The translations under genes were made by a program, and so were the position numbers. Below are positions 17,125-24,747 of a stretch of 34,512 nucleotides of DNA, piece by piece. How positions within the stretch are numbered: position 1 is the first letter of the stretch; the number at the start of each line of letters is the position of its first letter. The notes below the pieces were generated by a model. It saw nothing but the letters and a program-made list of their open reading frames with translations, was not told where the DNA came from and ran no database searches. The stretch lies in assembly GCA_018820315.1 (NCBI GenBank), contig JAHJOQ010000064.1, positions 1 to 34,512 on the forward strand, read 5' to 3'. Source of the DNA: Candidatus Zixiibacteriota bacterium (GTDB lineage Bacteria > Zixibacteria > MSB-5A5 > JAABVY01 > JAHJOQ01).

Positions 17125-18507
17125 TCAGTTCCCTTTTGATTCCATGAGAAACAGTACTCTCTCGCTGCCGCTAAGCGGTGCCTTCCTGCTGATCGTGAAG
17201 TATTGCCTGAACGCATCCGCGAAACCAGATTCGGAGTAATCCTCGAAGATATCCTGTCTCGATCGAAGCAGTCGAACCACCTGAGAGTCGGCTTTGGGTA
17301 CAAATTCAATTATTAGGCTGTGACAAATGCCCGCAAAAAACTCAGCAATCAGTCCCGGCGGAACATTGTTGGAAATCACCAGATGGTGAACAAGAGCCAG
17401 CGCCATCACGCAGTCTGGCGTGCCGCGGTTGATAAGGGCTATCCGCTCCTCGTTTCGCCAACCGATACCGGGGCTCGGATTGGTCAGGTCAGCAAGCAGT
17501 GGCAGACACTTAGTATCCCCGATCCGAAGGCATTCCAGATAGTTCTTCTCGACTGCCGCCGGATCGCTGTCAATTGAGAGAGTCTGAATCCCTTTCGATG
17601 ATGCGAGGCGGCTGAATCGACCGGTATTGCTACCGATATCCCATACGCTCCGGGGCAGTACAGCATCGAGGAAATCGGCAACTGCAGACTCTTTTTGTCG
17701 CAGCGTATCGTCACTGTAATTAGTATCGCTGTAGTAATCAGACCATACAGTTCCAGCAGGTTCATAGGAAAGTCCCCTGACTGCGGATTCGAGACTGTCG
17801 ATTAATCCCAGAAATGCCTGTTGGCTAATCCTGCGGCCTGTTCCGACCCGTTTGTCTGCGTATCGACGCTGACTAATCGAATGGAGATATATGTGACTCA
17901 ACAGAGAGAATCGGAGCCGACTCCGTATTGGCAGAAGTGAGCTAGCCAGATCGAGCGGAATACCATCTATATTGTTTCTTAGCAGTTGGCTGAGACGGAT
18001 GTCTCGACAGCTCATTAGAGCAAGTGGGGCCAGGAAGTGTTGGCAGAATTGTCGGTAGGCATTCCAAGTATGACCTTCCTCGTAAATCTCAAAAGAAAGA
18101 GTATCTATGAAAATGGGTTTACCTTGATGAAACTGAACATTGTATGCGCTGGCATCTTTAAGGGTCATGCCGAAGCGAAATGCAATGTTCTGGATTGCCA
18201 GAGTTGTCGGGGCTGCATCCCTGAGTTGGCTGAAGCACCACTCGTAAGGATACGTCAGGAAGTCTATCTGTTCTGGTCTGATGACCTTGTATTCAAGCTC
18301 GGAACGCCCGGCGAGCTTATCCACCTCTTCGTGATTCAACAGTAATCCAGCCTCGGTCAGCGCGTCGTACAGACCGGACCCCATAAGATATTCATAGTGC
18401 TCCCTATAGCACTTGTTGATCTGACGATAGATCGTTCCGCCGTCCAGAAAAACGAATCCGCTCGGATCCCTGAATGAGCTCTTGATGATGCGGCTACTGA
18501 TCGTCAT
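17125..18507 (-). CDS. NoeA-like class I SAM-dependent methyltransferase
   Basis: A 460-aa protein. The N-terminal third has the signature of NoeA-related proteins: SSFRDPSGFVFLDGGTIYRQIN (about 10-31), YEWCFSQLRDAAPTTLAIQ, and MTLKDASAYNVQFHQGKPIFIDTLSFE (about 114-140), resembling a degenerate kinase-like fold. The C-terminal half has a Rossmann methyltransferase: motif I WDIGSNTGRFS at 289-299, acidic post-I motif SIDSDPAAV at about 311-318, and a MALALVHHLVI segment near motif IV. The substrate is unknown. NoeA is named from rhizobial nodulation loci, but relatives are widespread and the role there is not established for this branch. The ATG at 18505-18507 overlaps the small membrane protein by 14 bp, indicating coupled translation. 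It lies between that protein and the broken sulfatase-like gene. Confidence 0.82.
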   Translation of the reverse strand: MTISSRIIKSSFRDPSGFVFLDGGTIYRQINKCYREHYEYLMGSGLYDALTEAGLLLNHEEVDKLAGRSELEYKVIRPEQIDFLTYPYEWCFSQLRDAAPTTLAIQNIAFRFGMTLKDASAYNVQFHQGKPIFIDTLSFEIYEEGHTWNAYRQFCQHFLAPLALMSCRDIRLSQLLRNNIDGIPLDLASSLLPIRSRLRFSLLSHIYLHSISQRRYADKRVGTGRRISQQAFLGLIDSLESAVRGLSYEPAGTVWSDYYSDTNYSDDTLRQKESAVADFLDAVLPRSVWDIGSNTGRFSRLASSKGIQTLSIDSDPAAVEKNYLECLRIGDTKCLPLLADLTNPSPGIGWRNEERIALINRGTPDCVMALALVHHLVISNNVPPGLIAEFFAGICHSLIIEFVPKADSQVVRLLRSRQDIFEDYSESGFADAFRQYFTISRKAPLSGSERVLFLMESKGN

Positions 18508-18730
18508 TCTTATTCGAGCGCTTTTTCCCCAGACGGGTGGCCAGGAACATTCTCACATTCTTCCAGAAGGCTTTTGTAGCAAACACAGCACCCAGCAAAC
18601 CGGCTATGAGAATCTGGAAAACGTAGCTGCCGCTGCCCGGATCGATGTAGGTGTGCGCACTGCCAAAGAATTGAACTAGCCACAGAGAAGTCAGGACGCT
18701 GAACAGTATTATCGCGAAGAAACATTTCAT
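18494..18730 (-). CDS. Small conserved membrane protein (YIDPGSGSY motif)
   Basis: A 78-aa protein: an N-terminal hydrophobic segment or signal (FFAIILFSVLTSLWLVQFF), then YIDPGSGSYVFQILIAGLLG with a second membrane span, and a basic tail (FWKNVRMFLATRLGKKRSNK). The YIDPGxGSY(I/V)xQ...G core followed by one helix and a basic tail is a pattern I recall from many small proteins next to NoeA-like methyltransferases and sulfatase-like genes; no function is known to me. It is the first gene of this minus-strand operon, with a strong promoter about 95 nt upstream. The ATG at 18728-18730 has only a weak Shine-Dalgarno. Short length alone would make it doubtful, but the motif and the 14-bp overlap with the next gene support it. 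Confidence 0.78.
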   Translation of the reverse strand: MKCFFAIILFSVLTSLWLVQFFGSAHTYIDPGSGSYVFQILIAGLLGAVFATKAFWKNVRMFLATRLGKKRSNKNDDQ

Positions 18731-18823
18731 CTAATCATCAACCCCACATATTCATTCAGATTGGTTTAACTGATCAGACACGACGGCGACTTGGCGGAGA
18801 TAGTCGTCAGGCCTTACACTTTG

Positions 18824-18852
18824 AAAATAGGTCTGATGCAAACGGATGTCAA
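18824..18852 (-). promoter_or_regulatory. Sigma70-type promoter for the small membrane protein/methyltransferase operon
   Basis: On the minus strand a consensus TTGACA (18852-18847), a 17-bp spacer and TATTTT (18829-18824). Confidence 0.65.
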
Positions 18853-18892
18853 TGGTTTTCTAGGGGCAGTGCGATCCGGTTTTCGCGATTAG

Positions 18893-19189
18893 TTATGTTT
18901 CGACTCGTCGCACATCCTCTCTAACGAAATAGTAGGGGAGACCCGTGCCGGCACCTCGCTCTTTGGTGCAAACGAGGAAAGACTCCGACTCGAATATCGC
19001 GACTACCTCCTCGTATGGCGCGCCCGGTTCGAGATCCCGGTAGGACTTGCCGACCTCTATGCGCATCTTCGGTTGATGTCTATATCTGGAATTGACCTCG
19101 ATTGCCCTGATCACACGGTCGCGCATTTTGCCAAGGACAACGCCTTCGAGATAAATCTTGATCTCTTCTCTCTCAGATTCGGTCAACAT
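18893..19189 (-). CDS. Hypothetical small protein, 98 aa
   Basis: Not recognised. The ATG at 19189 is chosen because AAGGA lies 5 nt upstream; the open frame reaches back to 19255, into the end of the ABC gene, without a better ribosome site. The product starts with an acidic helix (MLTESEREEIKIYLEG), has a basic middle (RVIRAIEVNSRYRHQPKMRIEVGKSY), then PGAPYEEVVAIFESESFLVCTKERG and a C-terminal PYYFVREDVRRVE strand. It looks like a small compact alpha/beta cytosolic protein with no membrane segment. It follows the ABC exporter genes on the same strand but is separated from them by a GC-rich hairpin (19205-19230), so expression may be uncoupled. A role cannot be inferred. Confidence 0.55.
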   Translation of the reverse strand: MLTESEREEIKIYLEGVVLGKMRDRVIRAIEVNSRYRHQPKMRIEVGKSYRDLEPGAPYEEVVAIFESESFLVCTKERGAGTGLPYYFVREDVRRVET

Positions 19190-19204
19190 ACCGATCCTTT
19201 GCAT

Positions 19205-19230
19205 GCCCGGAGGCTGACTCGCCTCCGGGC
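19205..19230. repeat. GC-rich perfect hairpin between ABC exporter gene and downstream small gene
   Basis: GCCCGGAGGC (19205-19214) and GCCTCCGGGC (19221-19230) form a perfect 10-bp stem with a TGACTC loop. It has no T-run on either strand, so it is not a standard terminator. It might be an mRNA-stabilising structure between the ABC stop (19246) and the next start (19189). Confidence 0.6.
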
Positions 19231-19245
19231 TGGCCAGATTCCAAT

Positions 19246-21045
19246 TTACCCACAAGCGACTTCTTCTTCAAGCCTATATCGCTTGTACATTCTTGCGTAT
19301 CTTTCGCCGCGATCCATGAGTTCGTCGTGGGTGCCTGTTTCCGCCACTTTGCCTTCATCGAAAACGTATATCCGATCAGCCCTTTCAAGGGTGTCGGGTC
19401 TATGCGTTATCACGATTGCAGTCATGTCGGGCATGACATCGTGCAATTTCTCCCACAGCGATGTCTCTGTCGCAGAATCGAGCGCAGACGTGCAATCGTC
19501 CAGAATCAGTATCCTCGGTTTGCTTACCAGGGCTCTCGCGAGAGCAAGCCTCTGCTTCTGACCGCCTGACAGTGTCATTCCACGCGTGCCGACATTTGTG
19601 TCGATGCGATCCGGAAATGTCTCAATTTCCTGTTTCAGCTGCGAGACATCAACCGCCCAATCGATTACTTCGTCCGAAATACCCTTCCGTCCAAGCACAA
19701 TATTGTTCTTCACGGTGTCGCTGAACAGTACCGGCTCCTGCGGAACATAACCGATGCTCTCGCGAAGCCCTTTCAACTTGATTGTCCGCAAGTCGTGACC
19801 ATCGAGCCGAACCTTCCCGGATGTCGGATCCACCAGTCGCGGGATCATGTTCACGAACCAGCTCTTGCCTGAGCCGACCTTGCCGACCAGCGCGATCGTT
19901 TCACTCGGCTCGATATCGAGCGAGATGTCGTCGATCACATTTCGCTCGGAGCCGGGGAACGATAGTATGACATTTTCGAAGCTCAGTCTTCCCTTTATGT
20001 CTCCATTGCCGCTCTCCAAGCCGACGTCTGTCACCATCGGCGGAACATTCTCGAGCTCCATCAAACGATCGATAGAGACCGCCGATTGACGAGACTTCAC
20101 CAGGAACTGGCCGATGTCGAACATCGGAAACACCAGGTACACGATATAGTAAATAAACGCCATCAGCTTTCCGAGGGACAGACCGGAGTTTATCACCATA
20201 TAGCCACCGGCGACGAGGACAATGAGAATCGCAAACTGCCATATGTACATGTACAGCGATTCGATCACCGTATGCGACTTGATCGCAGCAATCTCGGCAT
20301 CCCGTCGGTCCTCCACGGCATTATCGAACTTCGTCCTCTGTGCCTTCTCCTTGACATAGGCTTTGACCACCCGTATTCCGGAGAAACAGGCCTCCATCAC
20401 ATCGTTGAATCGCGATATTCGCGTTTGAAGGTGATCAAACCTCTTGTCCAGCAGGCTGGAGCTCTTGAAGAAGATCACAATCAGAAACGGCAAAGGTGTT
20501 ATCGACCACAGCGCAAGCATAGGATCAATCGACGCCATCATTACAATCGTGAAAATGACAATCATGACCGCCTCGTAGAGCCTGAATATGCCGGAGCAGG
20601 CAAACCAGGAGAGCTTCTCTGCTACATCGTCGGTCATTCTCGTCACAAGATCTCCGGTCCTGAATTTGTTGAAAAAGTCGGGACCTCGGAGTGTGATGCC
20701 GTCGAATGCTTTCTGCCGAAACAGCCATTCCAGTTTCAGGTTCATCCATGCGCGGTGACTCTGCACGAACGCATACAGACTGTTCGCACACAACCCGACC
20801 AAAACGAGTGAGATTGCATAGATGGCTACGGTCGACAGTCCGATCGTCGCTCCGAATTCACTTAGCATCACAGCCACTCTGTTTGACGGCACATCCCCTG
20901 TCTTAACATAGTCGACCGTGAATTCGATCAACCTCGGAATCAAAACATGAAGCGCAGTCTGAACCGGGGTCAGAAGAATAAGCACCGCAAGTACGTAACC
21001 GTACTCCTTGTAGTACCTCCAGAACCACTTTATTTTATCCAGCAT
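19246..21045 (-). CDS. ABC exporter half-transporter with degenerate catalytic site (heterodimer subunit A)
   Basis: A 599-aa type IV ABC exporter half: six predicted transmembrane helices in about residues 1-320, then a nucleotide-binding domain. Walker A is GKVGSGKS (388-395), the Q-loop is YVPQEPV, the signature is canonical LSGGQ (492-496) and the H-loop is VITHRPD. Walker B reads ILILDD (512-517), so Asp517 replaces the catalytic Glu. This is the hallmark of the degenerate-site subunit in heterodimeric exporters such as TM287/288, LmrCD and BmrCD. Its partner, encoded just upstream, has the complementary defect. The start at 21045 overlaps that gene by 11 bp, so the two are translationally coupled. 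The substrate is not predictable; drugs, lipids or peptides are all possible. Confidence 0.9.
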   Translation of the reverse strand: MLDKIKWFWRYYKEYGYVLAVLILLTPVQTALHVLIPRLIEFTVDYVKTGDVPSNRVAVMLSEFGATIGLSTVAIYAISLVLVGLCANSLYAFVQSHRAWMNLKLEWLFRQKAFDGITLRGPDFFNKFRTGDLVTRMTDDVAEKLSWFACSGIFRLYEAVMIVIFTIVMMASIDPMLALWSITPLPFLIVIFFKSSSLLDKRFDHLQTRISRFNDVMEACFSGIRVVKAYVKEKAQRTKFDNAVEDRRDAEIAAIKSHTVIESLYMYIWQFAILIVLVAGGYMVINSGLSLGKLMAFIYYIVYLVFPMFDIGQFLVKSRQSAVSIDRLMELENVPPMVTDVGLESGNGDIKGRLSFENVILSFPGSERNVIDDISLDIEPSETIALVGKVGSGKSWFVNMIPRLVDPTSGKVRLDGHDLRTIKLKGLRESIGYVPQEPVLFSDTVKNNIVLGRKGISDEVIDWAVDVSQLKQEIETFPDRIDTNVGTRGMTLSGGQKQRLALARALVSKPRILILDDCTSALDSATETSLWEKLHDVMPDMTAIVITHRPDTLERADRIYVFDEGKVAETGTHDELMDRGERYARMYKRYRLEEEVACG

Positions 21046-22843
21046 TGGAGATTACTCCATTCTTACTCTTGAATTGCAGGTGGAACAGCTTGGAGTAGTA
21101 TCCATCTTGGAGGATCAACTCCGTATGCGTTCCCCGCTCAATTATCTCACCTCGGCGGATCACCAGAATCTCATCGACATCGAGGATCGTCGAAAGACGA
21201 TGCGCGATGATCAGCGATGTCCGCCCTTCCATCAGCTTCTTCAAAGAAGCCTGAATCGTGCGTTCCGTTTCTGGGTCGACCGAACTCGTCGCCTCGTCAA
21301 GAAGCAGCACGTCCGGGTCTGTCACCAGCGCCCTCGCGAACGATAGTAGCTGCCTCTCACCTCGGCTGAAATTCGCGCCCTTCTCGGAAACTTCGGTTGC
21401 GTACCCATTCGGCAGCGCAGAGATGAAACGATCCGCCTCGACCGTCCGGGCAGCTTCGATCAACTTCTCCTCGGGTATCGCATCCGACTCCAGCGAGATG
21501 TTCGATTTGACATCTCCCGGGAAGAGCAGAATATCTTGCAGCACAAGCGCAAACCGGCTGCGTAGATCTGCCTTCGATATGTCTCGAATATCCGTTCCGT
21601 CGATCATAATACGGCCCTTCTGCGGGTCATATAGACGGAGCAGCAGCGAAATCACAGTCGATTTGCCACCACCTGTCACACCAACAAGTGCAACACGACT
21701 TCCAACAGGTATGTCGAAAGAGACATTCTTCATCGCAAAACTGCCATCTTCAGTATAAGAGAAGCTGACATCCTCGAAGCGAATGCCTCTCTCGATCCGA
21801 GTCAACGGAATCGGCTTCTCAGGATCGGGAATCCTCTGCTCCACCGACAGCAGAGAGAAAATTCTCTTTGCTCCGGCTACCGCCTTCTGAATGTTCGCAA
21901 GCTGCTCTGAAGTTCTCCAGATTGGCTCGAAAGACCGCCAGATTAGAACGATGAACATTCCGATCGTCCCGACTGTGAGCACACCTTGCTGGATCCAGTA
22001 CGCTCCGAAGAAGAGTGTAAGCGCCACCATGACATACTCGAAGAAGAAGACCGTGTTGAAAAACAAGCAAACAGCTATGTTCACATATTTGTCTTCATCG
22101 AACTTCAGCTTGTTGGCGCGAAATACTCGGTCGCGCGCATACTTGCCCTGGTGAAACACCTGTATGATCGACATTCCCTGCAGGAACTCCGTCAACTGCG
22201 CAGTGACTTCCGCCATTTTCTTCCTGACCTCGAGGAATCGACTCGTTGTCTTGCGCTCGAAGATCAGGATCAGGACTGCGATAATCGGCATTATCATGAA
22301 CAGGATCAACGCGAGTCTCCAGCTATAATAGAACATCACTCCGAAGATTCCCGTGACCAGAATCAAATCACCGACTATCAGCACCACCGTGTTGGTGAAC
22401 AGCATTCGAAGCGACTCTGTGTCCGACTCGACTCTCGCAAGGAGCCGTCCAACCGGATTCCTGTCAAAGAACGACACATCGAGCGACAGGATGTGGTTGA
22501 ACAGCTTTCGCTTTAAATCAACCATCACATCCTGTCCGATTATTTCCAGCCTGACACGCTGCACATATTGCAGTACCAGCGTTACTATCTGGATAACGCC
22601 AATTGCGGCGACAGTAATCAGAAGCCCATGGAAGTCGTTGTTCTTGATGTCAAGGTCGAGCGCTCTCTTAAGAAGCACTGGCCAGATAAGAGAAAGCGCT
22701 GTCGCCGAGAAGAGAAGGAACAGACAGAAAATGAGTCCGCGCTTATGTATGCTGAGCAGCGGCAGCAGTTTTCCGAATGCCTTCTTCGAGCTGATATCTT
22801 CTTCCGGCCTGATTTTTTCGTTTTCGTAGAATTGGCTGACCAT
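21035..22843 (-). CDS. ABC exporter half-transporter (heterodimer subunit B)
   Basis: A 602-aa ABC exporter half. Membrane domain about 30-320, including the coupling-region motif FFDRNPVGRLLARVESDTESL. The nucleotide-binding domain has Walker A GVTGGGKS (388-395), Q-loop LVLQDILLFPG, Walker B LLLDEATS with the catalytic Glu517 present, and H-loop IIAHRLS. The signature reads FSRGE (492-496) instead of LSGGQ. Paired with the downstream subunit, one composite ATP site is fully consensus (this Walker A/B plus partner LSGGQ) and the other is degenerate (partner Asp517 plus this FSRGE). The ATG at 22841-22843 follows AGGG by about 8 nt. It lies behind a leader with a small ORF and terminator (22900-23156), which suggests controlled read-through. 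Confidence 0.92.
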   Translation of the reverse strand: MVSQFYENEKIRPEEDISSKKAFGKLLPLLSIHKRGLIFCLFLLFSATALSLIWPVLLKRALDLDIKNNDFHGLLITVAAIGVIQIVTLVLQYVQRVRLEIIGQDVMVDLKRKLFNHILSLDVSFFDRNPVGRLLARVESDTESLRMLFTNTVVLIVGDLILVTGIFGVMFYYSWRLALILFMIMPIIAVLILIFERKTTSRFLEVRKKMAEVTAQLTEFLQGMSIIQVFHQGKYARDRVFRANKLKFDEDKYVNIAVCLFFNTVFFFEYVMVALTLFFGAYWIQQGVLTVGTIGMFIVLIWRSFEPIWRTSEQLANIQKAVAGAKRIFSLLSVEQRIPDPEKPIPLTRIERGIRFEDVSFSYTEDGSFAMKNVSFDIPVGSRVALVGVTGGGKSTVISLLLRLYDPQKGRIMIDGTDIRDISKADLRSRFALVLQDILLFPGDVKSNISLESDAIPEEKLIEAARTVEADRFISALPNGYATEVSEKGANFSRGERQLLSFARALVTDPDVLLLDEATSSVDPETERTIQASLKKLMEGRTSLIIAHRLSTILDVDEILVIRRGEIIERGTHTELILQDGYYSKLFHLQFKSKNGVISNAG

Positions 22844-22899
22844 TGTTCTGCCCTATTCTTCTGGTTTCAAGTTCTCGTGACTCAGGTCCGGAGATATAA

Positions 22900-22935
22900 C
22901 AAAAAACCCGCCGAACCTCTCTGGTCACGGCGGGT
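22900..22935 (-). terminator. Intrinsic terminator inside the leader of the ABC exporter operon
   Basis: On the minus strand ACCCGCCG (22935-22928) pairs perfectly with CGGCGGGT (22913-22906), followed by a run of six T (22906-22901). An inner ACC/GGT pair extends the stem around an AGAGA loop. It lies 57 nt upstream of the exporter start, in the sense orientation, so it would switch the exporter genes off unless bypassed. Confidence 0.85.
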
Positions 22936-22985
22936 CAAGAATCTATGTGTATTTGTTCAGATCAAGACACACTTCTCCCGCCGTG
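22926..22985 (-). promoter_or_regulatory. Candidate antiterminator hairpin competing with the leader terminator
   Basis: On the minus strand CACGGCGGG (22985-22977) is a perfect 9-bp complement of CCCGCCGTG (22934-22926). The latter contains most of the terminator's 5' arm, so the two hairpins exclude each other. The upstream strand lies within codons 24-26 of the small leader ORF, about 13 nt before its stop. Confidence 0.6.
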
Positions 22986-23054
22986 GAATTCGTTAACCTG
23001 GCTCACGCCAAGGCTGACAAAGACTTGACAATAATCGGATGTAATATTGATCAT
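22962..23054 (-). CDS. Putative 30-aa leader peptide of the ABC exporter operon
   Basis: A 31-codon frame from ATG 23054 to TGA 22962, preceded by GAGGAG (23065-23060) with 5-nt spacing, one of the better ribosome sites in the window. The peptide begins MINITSDYCQ and ends NEFHGGRSVS. It is not a membrane or signal peptide and resembles no known family. Its position, between a plausible promoter (23129-23156) and a terminator, and the complementarity of its codons 24-26 to the terminator arm suggest that its translation senses ribosome progress. Established parallel: bmrB ahead of bmrCD in Bacillus subtilis, where a leader peptide controls a heterodimeric drug exporter. A small hairpin (23013-22997, CCTTGGC/GCCAGG with one bulge) lies in its middle. 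It could also be a chance ORF. Confidence 0.5.
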   Translation of the reverse strand: MINITSDYCQVFVSLGVSQVNEFHGGRSVS

Positions 23055-23128
23055 CAAATCTCCTCGGTGGTTAAAGTACTACTGCTTCATTATCGAGTCT
23101 TACGCATCTACATCTTTCAGGTTTCACA

Positions 23129-23156
23129 AACTTAGCAAAAATATCGGCATTGTCAA
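23129..23156 (-). promoter_or_regulatory. Candidate promoter for the ABC exporter leader
   Basis: On the minus strand a consensus TTGACA (23156-23151), a 16-bp spacer and a weak TAAGTT (23134-23129), between the S41 peptidase stop and the leader ORF. The -10 is poor, so confidence is moderate. Confidence 0.42.
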
Positions 23157-23206
23157 ACATTTTTTGATCTCAGCCAGATTTTTGTTTTCCGGCTTGAATT
23201 TATCCA

Positions 23207-24583
23207 TCAACTACCGGACTTAGGTGAAATGTCCACATGGCCATTGTCGTAGAGACCGTTCAACTCGGTCGGATTGCCGCTATCATCCCTGATAACTTTG
23301 ATCCTGAAATAGTCAATCTCCTTGAACATGAACAGATCGTTTGCCATCGGAATCATCTTGTACTTCGGTCTGTCCTGGCGCTGGTAATACAAGTCTCCGT
23401 TCTCGAATATCAGCGTCCTGGGGCCGTATGTGCCGACATAGGATTTGAGAATTGACTCATCGACAGTCACCGGATTCAACTCGGCTTCAAGAGTTGCAAT
23501 ATTCCATTCCAGGTCATTCCTGCGATCTTCGTCTGTCGTCTTCTCCAGCAGTTTAGTCATCGCTTCGCGCCGTGCAACGGACAGAGCTTGATCACTCGGG
23601 ACTTCAATATCAGGTGTAATTCCGGTCCCCTCCCAGTTGGTGCCGGTGATCGGGTTGATCGCCCTGCCCATAGGCACTCTCATAGCTACGTTAAGATTCG
23701 GGAAGATTGCCTCATCGACCGGATGCGCGCCGCCGCCGGTTGTTTCGCCGATGATTGTCGCACGCTCCATGCTCTTCATATTATAGGTGAACTCTTCTGC
23801 ACCCGAGAAAGTGTACGAGCTTGTCAGCACGTAAAGATCAGTGTTCGCCATCCGTCTGCCCGGCACGTAGGCCTGGGTCCAGAACTGGTGGATCGTGTCT
23901 TCATACCGAAGATAGAAGCTGTTCAAGTGTTCTGGTTCTTCAAAAAAATAGCTCGATATTAATTGAATCATCGACGGACTTCCGCCACCATTGTTGCGCA
24001 GATCGAATATGATGGCATCTGAGTATGCGAGGAAGTTCATTGCCGCGATAGCCGTTGCACCGGCGTATTGAGCGTCTGCAAATCTTCTGAAATCGATATA
24101 GCCTATATTGCCGGGGAGACGCTCCACCTTGTAGAAGCCGAAATTATCGTACTGGGCTTCCTTGAGTTCCTGCTCACGCCGTTCATCGGTAACCGTGTCT
24201 GCCTCCAAGCCTTCGAAATACTCATCTGGCATGAAGGCGATTCCGAGATGACGGTCATGGCACACCTCTCGAAGATCATCTGTCAATGCTCGCGCCAACG
24301 CCGCCACCGTATTGAGCGTGTCGTACTTGCCATCCTTGAGCCGTTTGCGGACATACTTCTTCATTTCTTTCGCGACATCGGGGAAAACGTAGTGCGAGTC
24401 GAGCACAAGAGTTACGGAGTCGATAATCTCTGCTCTGAGTTTGGCGTCAGCCGCTCGACTTTCCTCGTGACCGGGTCCTCCCTGGGCAAAGGCAGCTTGC
24501 GAGAACAGCATACCGGCGGTCAATGCAACCACCACCAGTTGAATGCTAAGTCTGATTGAAATCGCCTTCAGATTCTCTGACAT
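23207..24583 (-). CDS. Secreted S41-family serine peptidase (tail-specific protease/IRBP-like)
   Basis: A 458-aa exported protein: signal peptide with cleavage near AFA-QGG (about residue 33). An N-terminal helical domain contains VTLVLDSHYVFPDVAKEM, typical of the tricorn/IRBP branch, and DRHLGIAF with the likely catalytic His112. The peptidase core includes GYIDFRRF, the IIFDLRNNGGGSPSMIQ strand-turn (about 191-206) and the nucleophile in LTSSYTFSGAEEF (Ser260), followed by IIGETTGGGAHPVD. A C-terminal beta-domain of about 90 residues (YVGTYGPRTLIFENGDLYY ...) follows. No PDZ domain is obvious. The substrate is unknown. GAGGAGGAG immediately before the ATG at 24583 fixes the start, and a LacI-type operator lies 80-95 bp upstream. 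Confidence 0.88.
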   Translation of the reverse strand: MSENLKAISIRLSIQLVVVALTAGMLFSQAAFAQGGPGHEESRAADAKLRAEIIDSVTLVLDSHYVFPDVAKEMKKYVRKRLKDGKYDTLNTVAALARALTDDLREVCHDRHLGIAFMPDEYFEGLEADTVTDERREQELKEAQYDNFGFYKVERLPGNIGYIDFRRFADAQYAGATAIAAMNFLAYSDAIIFDLRNNGGGSPSMIQLISSYFFEEPEHLNSFYLRYEDTIHQFWTQAYVPGRRMANTDLYVLTSSYTFSGAEEFTYNMKSMERATIIGETTGGGAHPVDEAIFPNLNVAMRVPMGRAINPITGTNWEGTGITPDIEVPSDQALSVARREAMTKLLEKTTDEDRRNDLEWNIATLEAELNPVTVDESILKSYVGTYGPRTLIFENGDLYYQRQDRPKYKMIPMANDLFMFKEIDYFRIKVIRDDSGNPTELNGLYDNGHVDISPKSGS

Positions 24584-24662
24584 TCACTCCTCCTCACTAT
24601 TGAGTCGACAGAACAGTTCTGCAGCGGCGGATAACTCGGTTCGGGCTGGTCGCCGCAGAATT

Positions 24663-24678
24663 ATGTAAGCGCTAACAT
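24663..24678. promoter_or_regulatory. LacI/CcpA-family-type operator upstream of the S41 peptidase
   Basis: ATGTAAGCGCTAACAT fits the cre-like consensus WTGNAARCGNWWWCAW at every position and sits inside a 20-bp imperfect palindrome (24661-24680, TTATGT.AGCGCT.ACATAA). It lies 80-95 bp upstream of the S41 peptidase start, in the 164-bp gap after the DinB-like gene. No LacI-family regulator is in the window. Confidence 0.6.
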
Positions 24679-24747
24679 AAATTGGTACGTATAGAAGTAC
24701 GACAGGTTGCACACTTCCGCCATTAAATACATCAGTTTAGATTGCCG

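Noticed and set aside
20086-20811. 241-codon open frame on the plus strand
   Set aside because: Antisense to the ABC exporter subunit; Arg/His-rich shadow composition.
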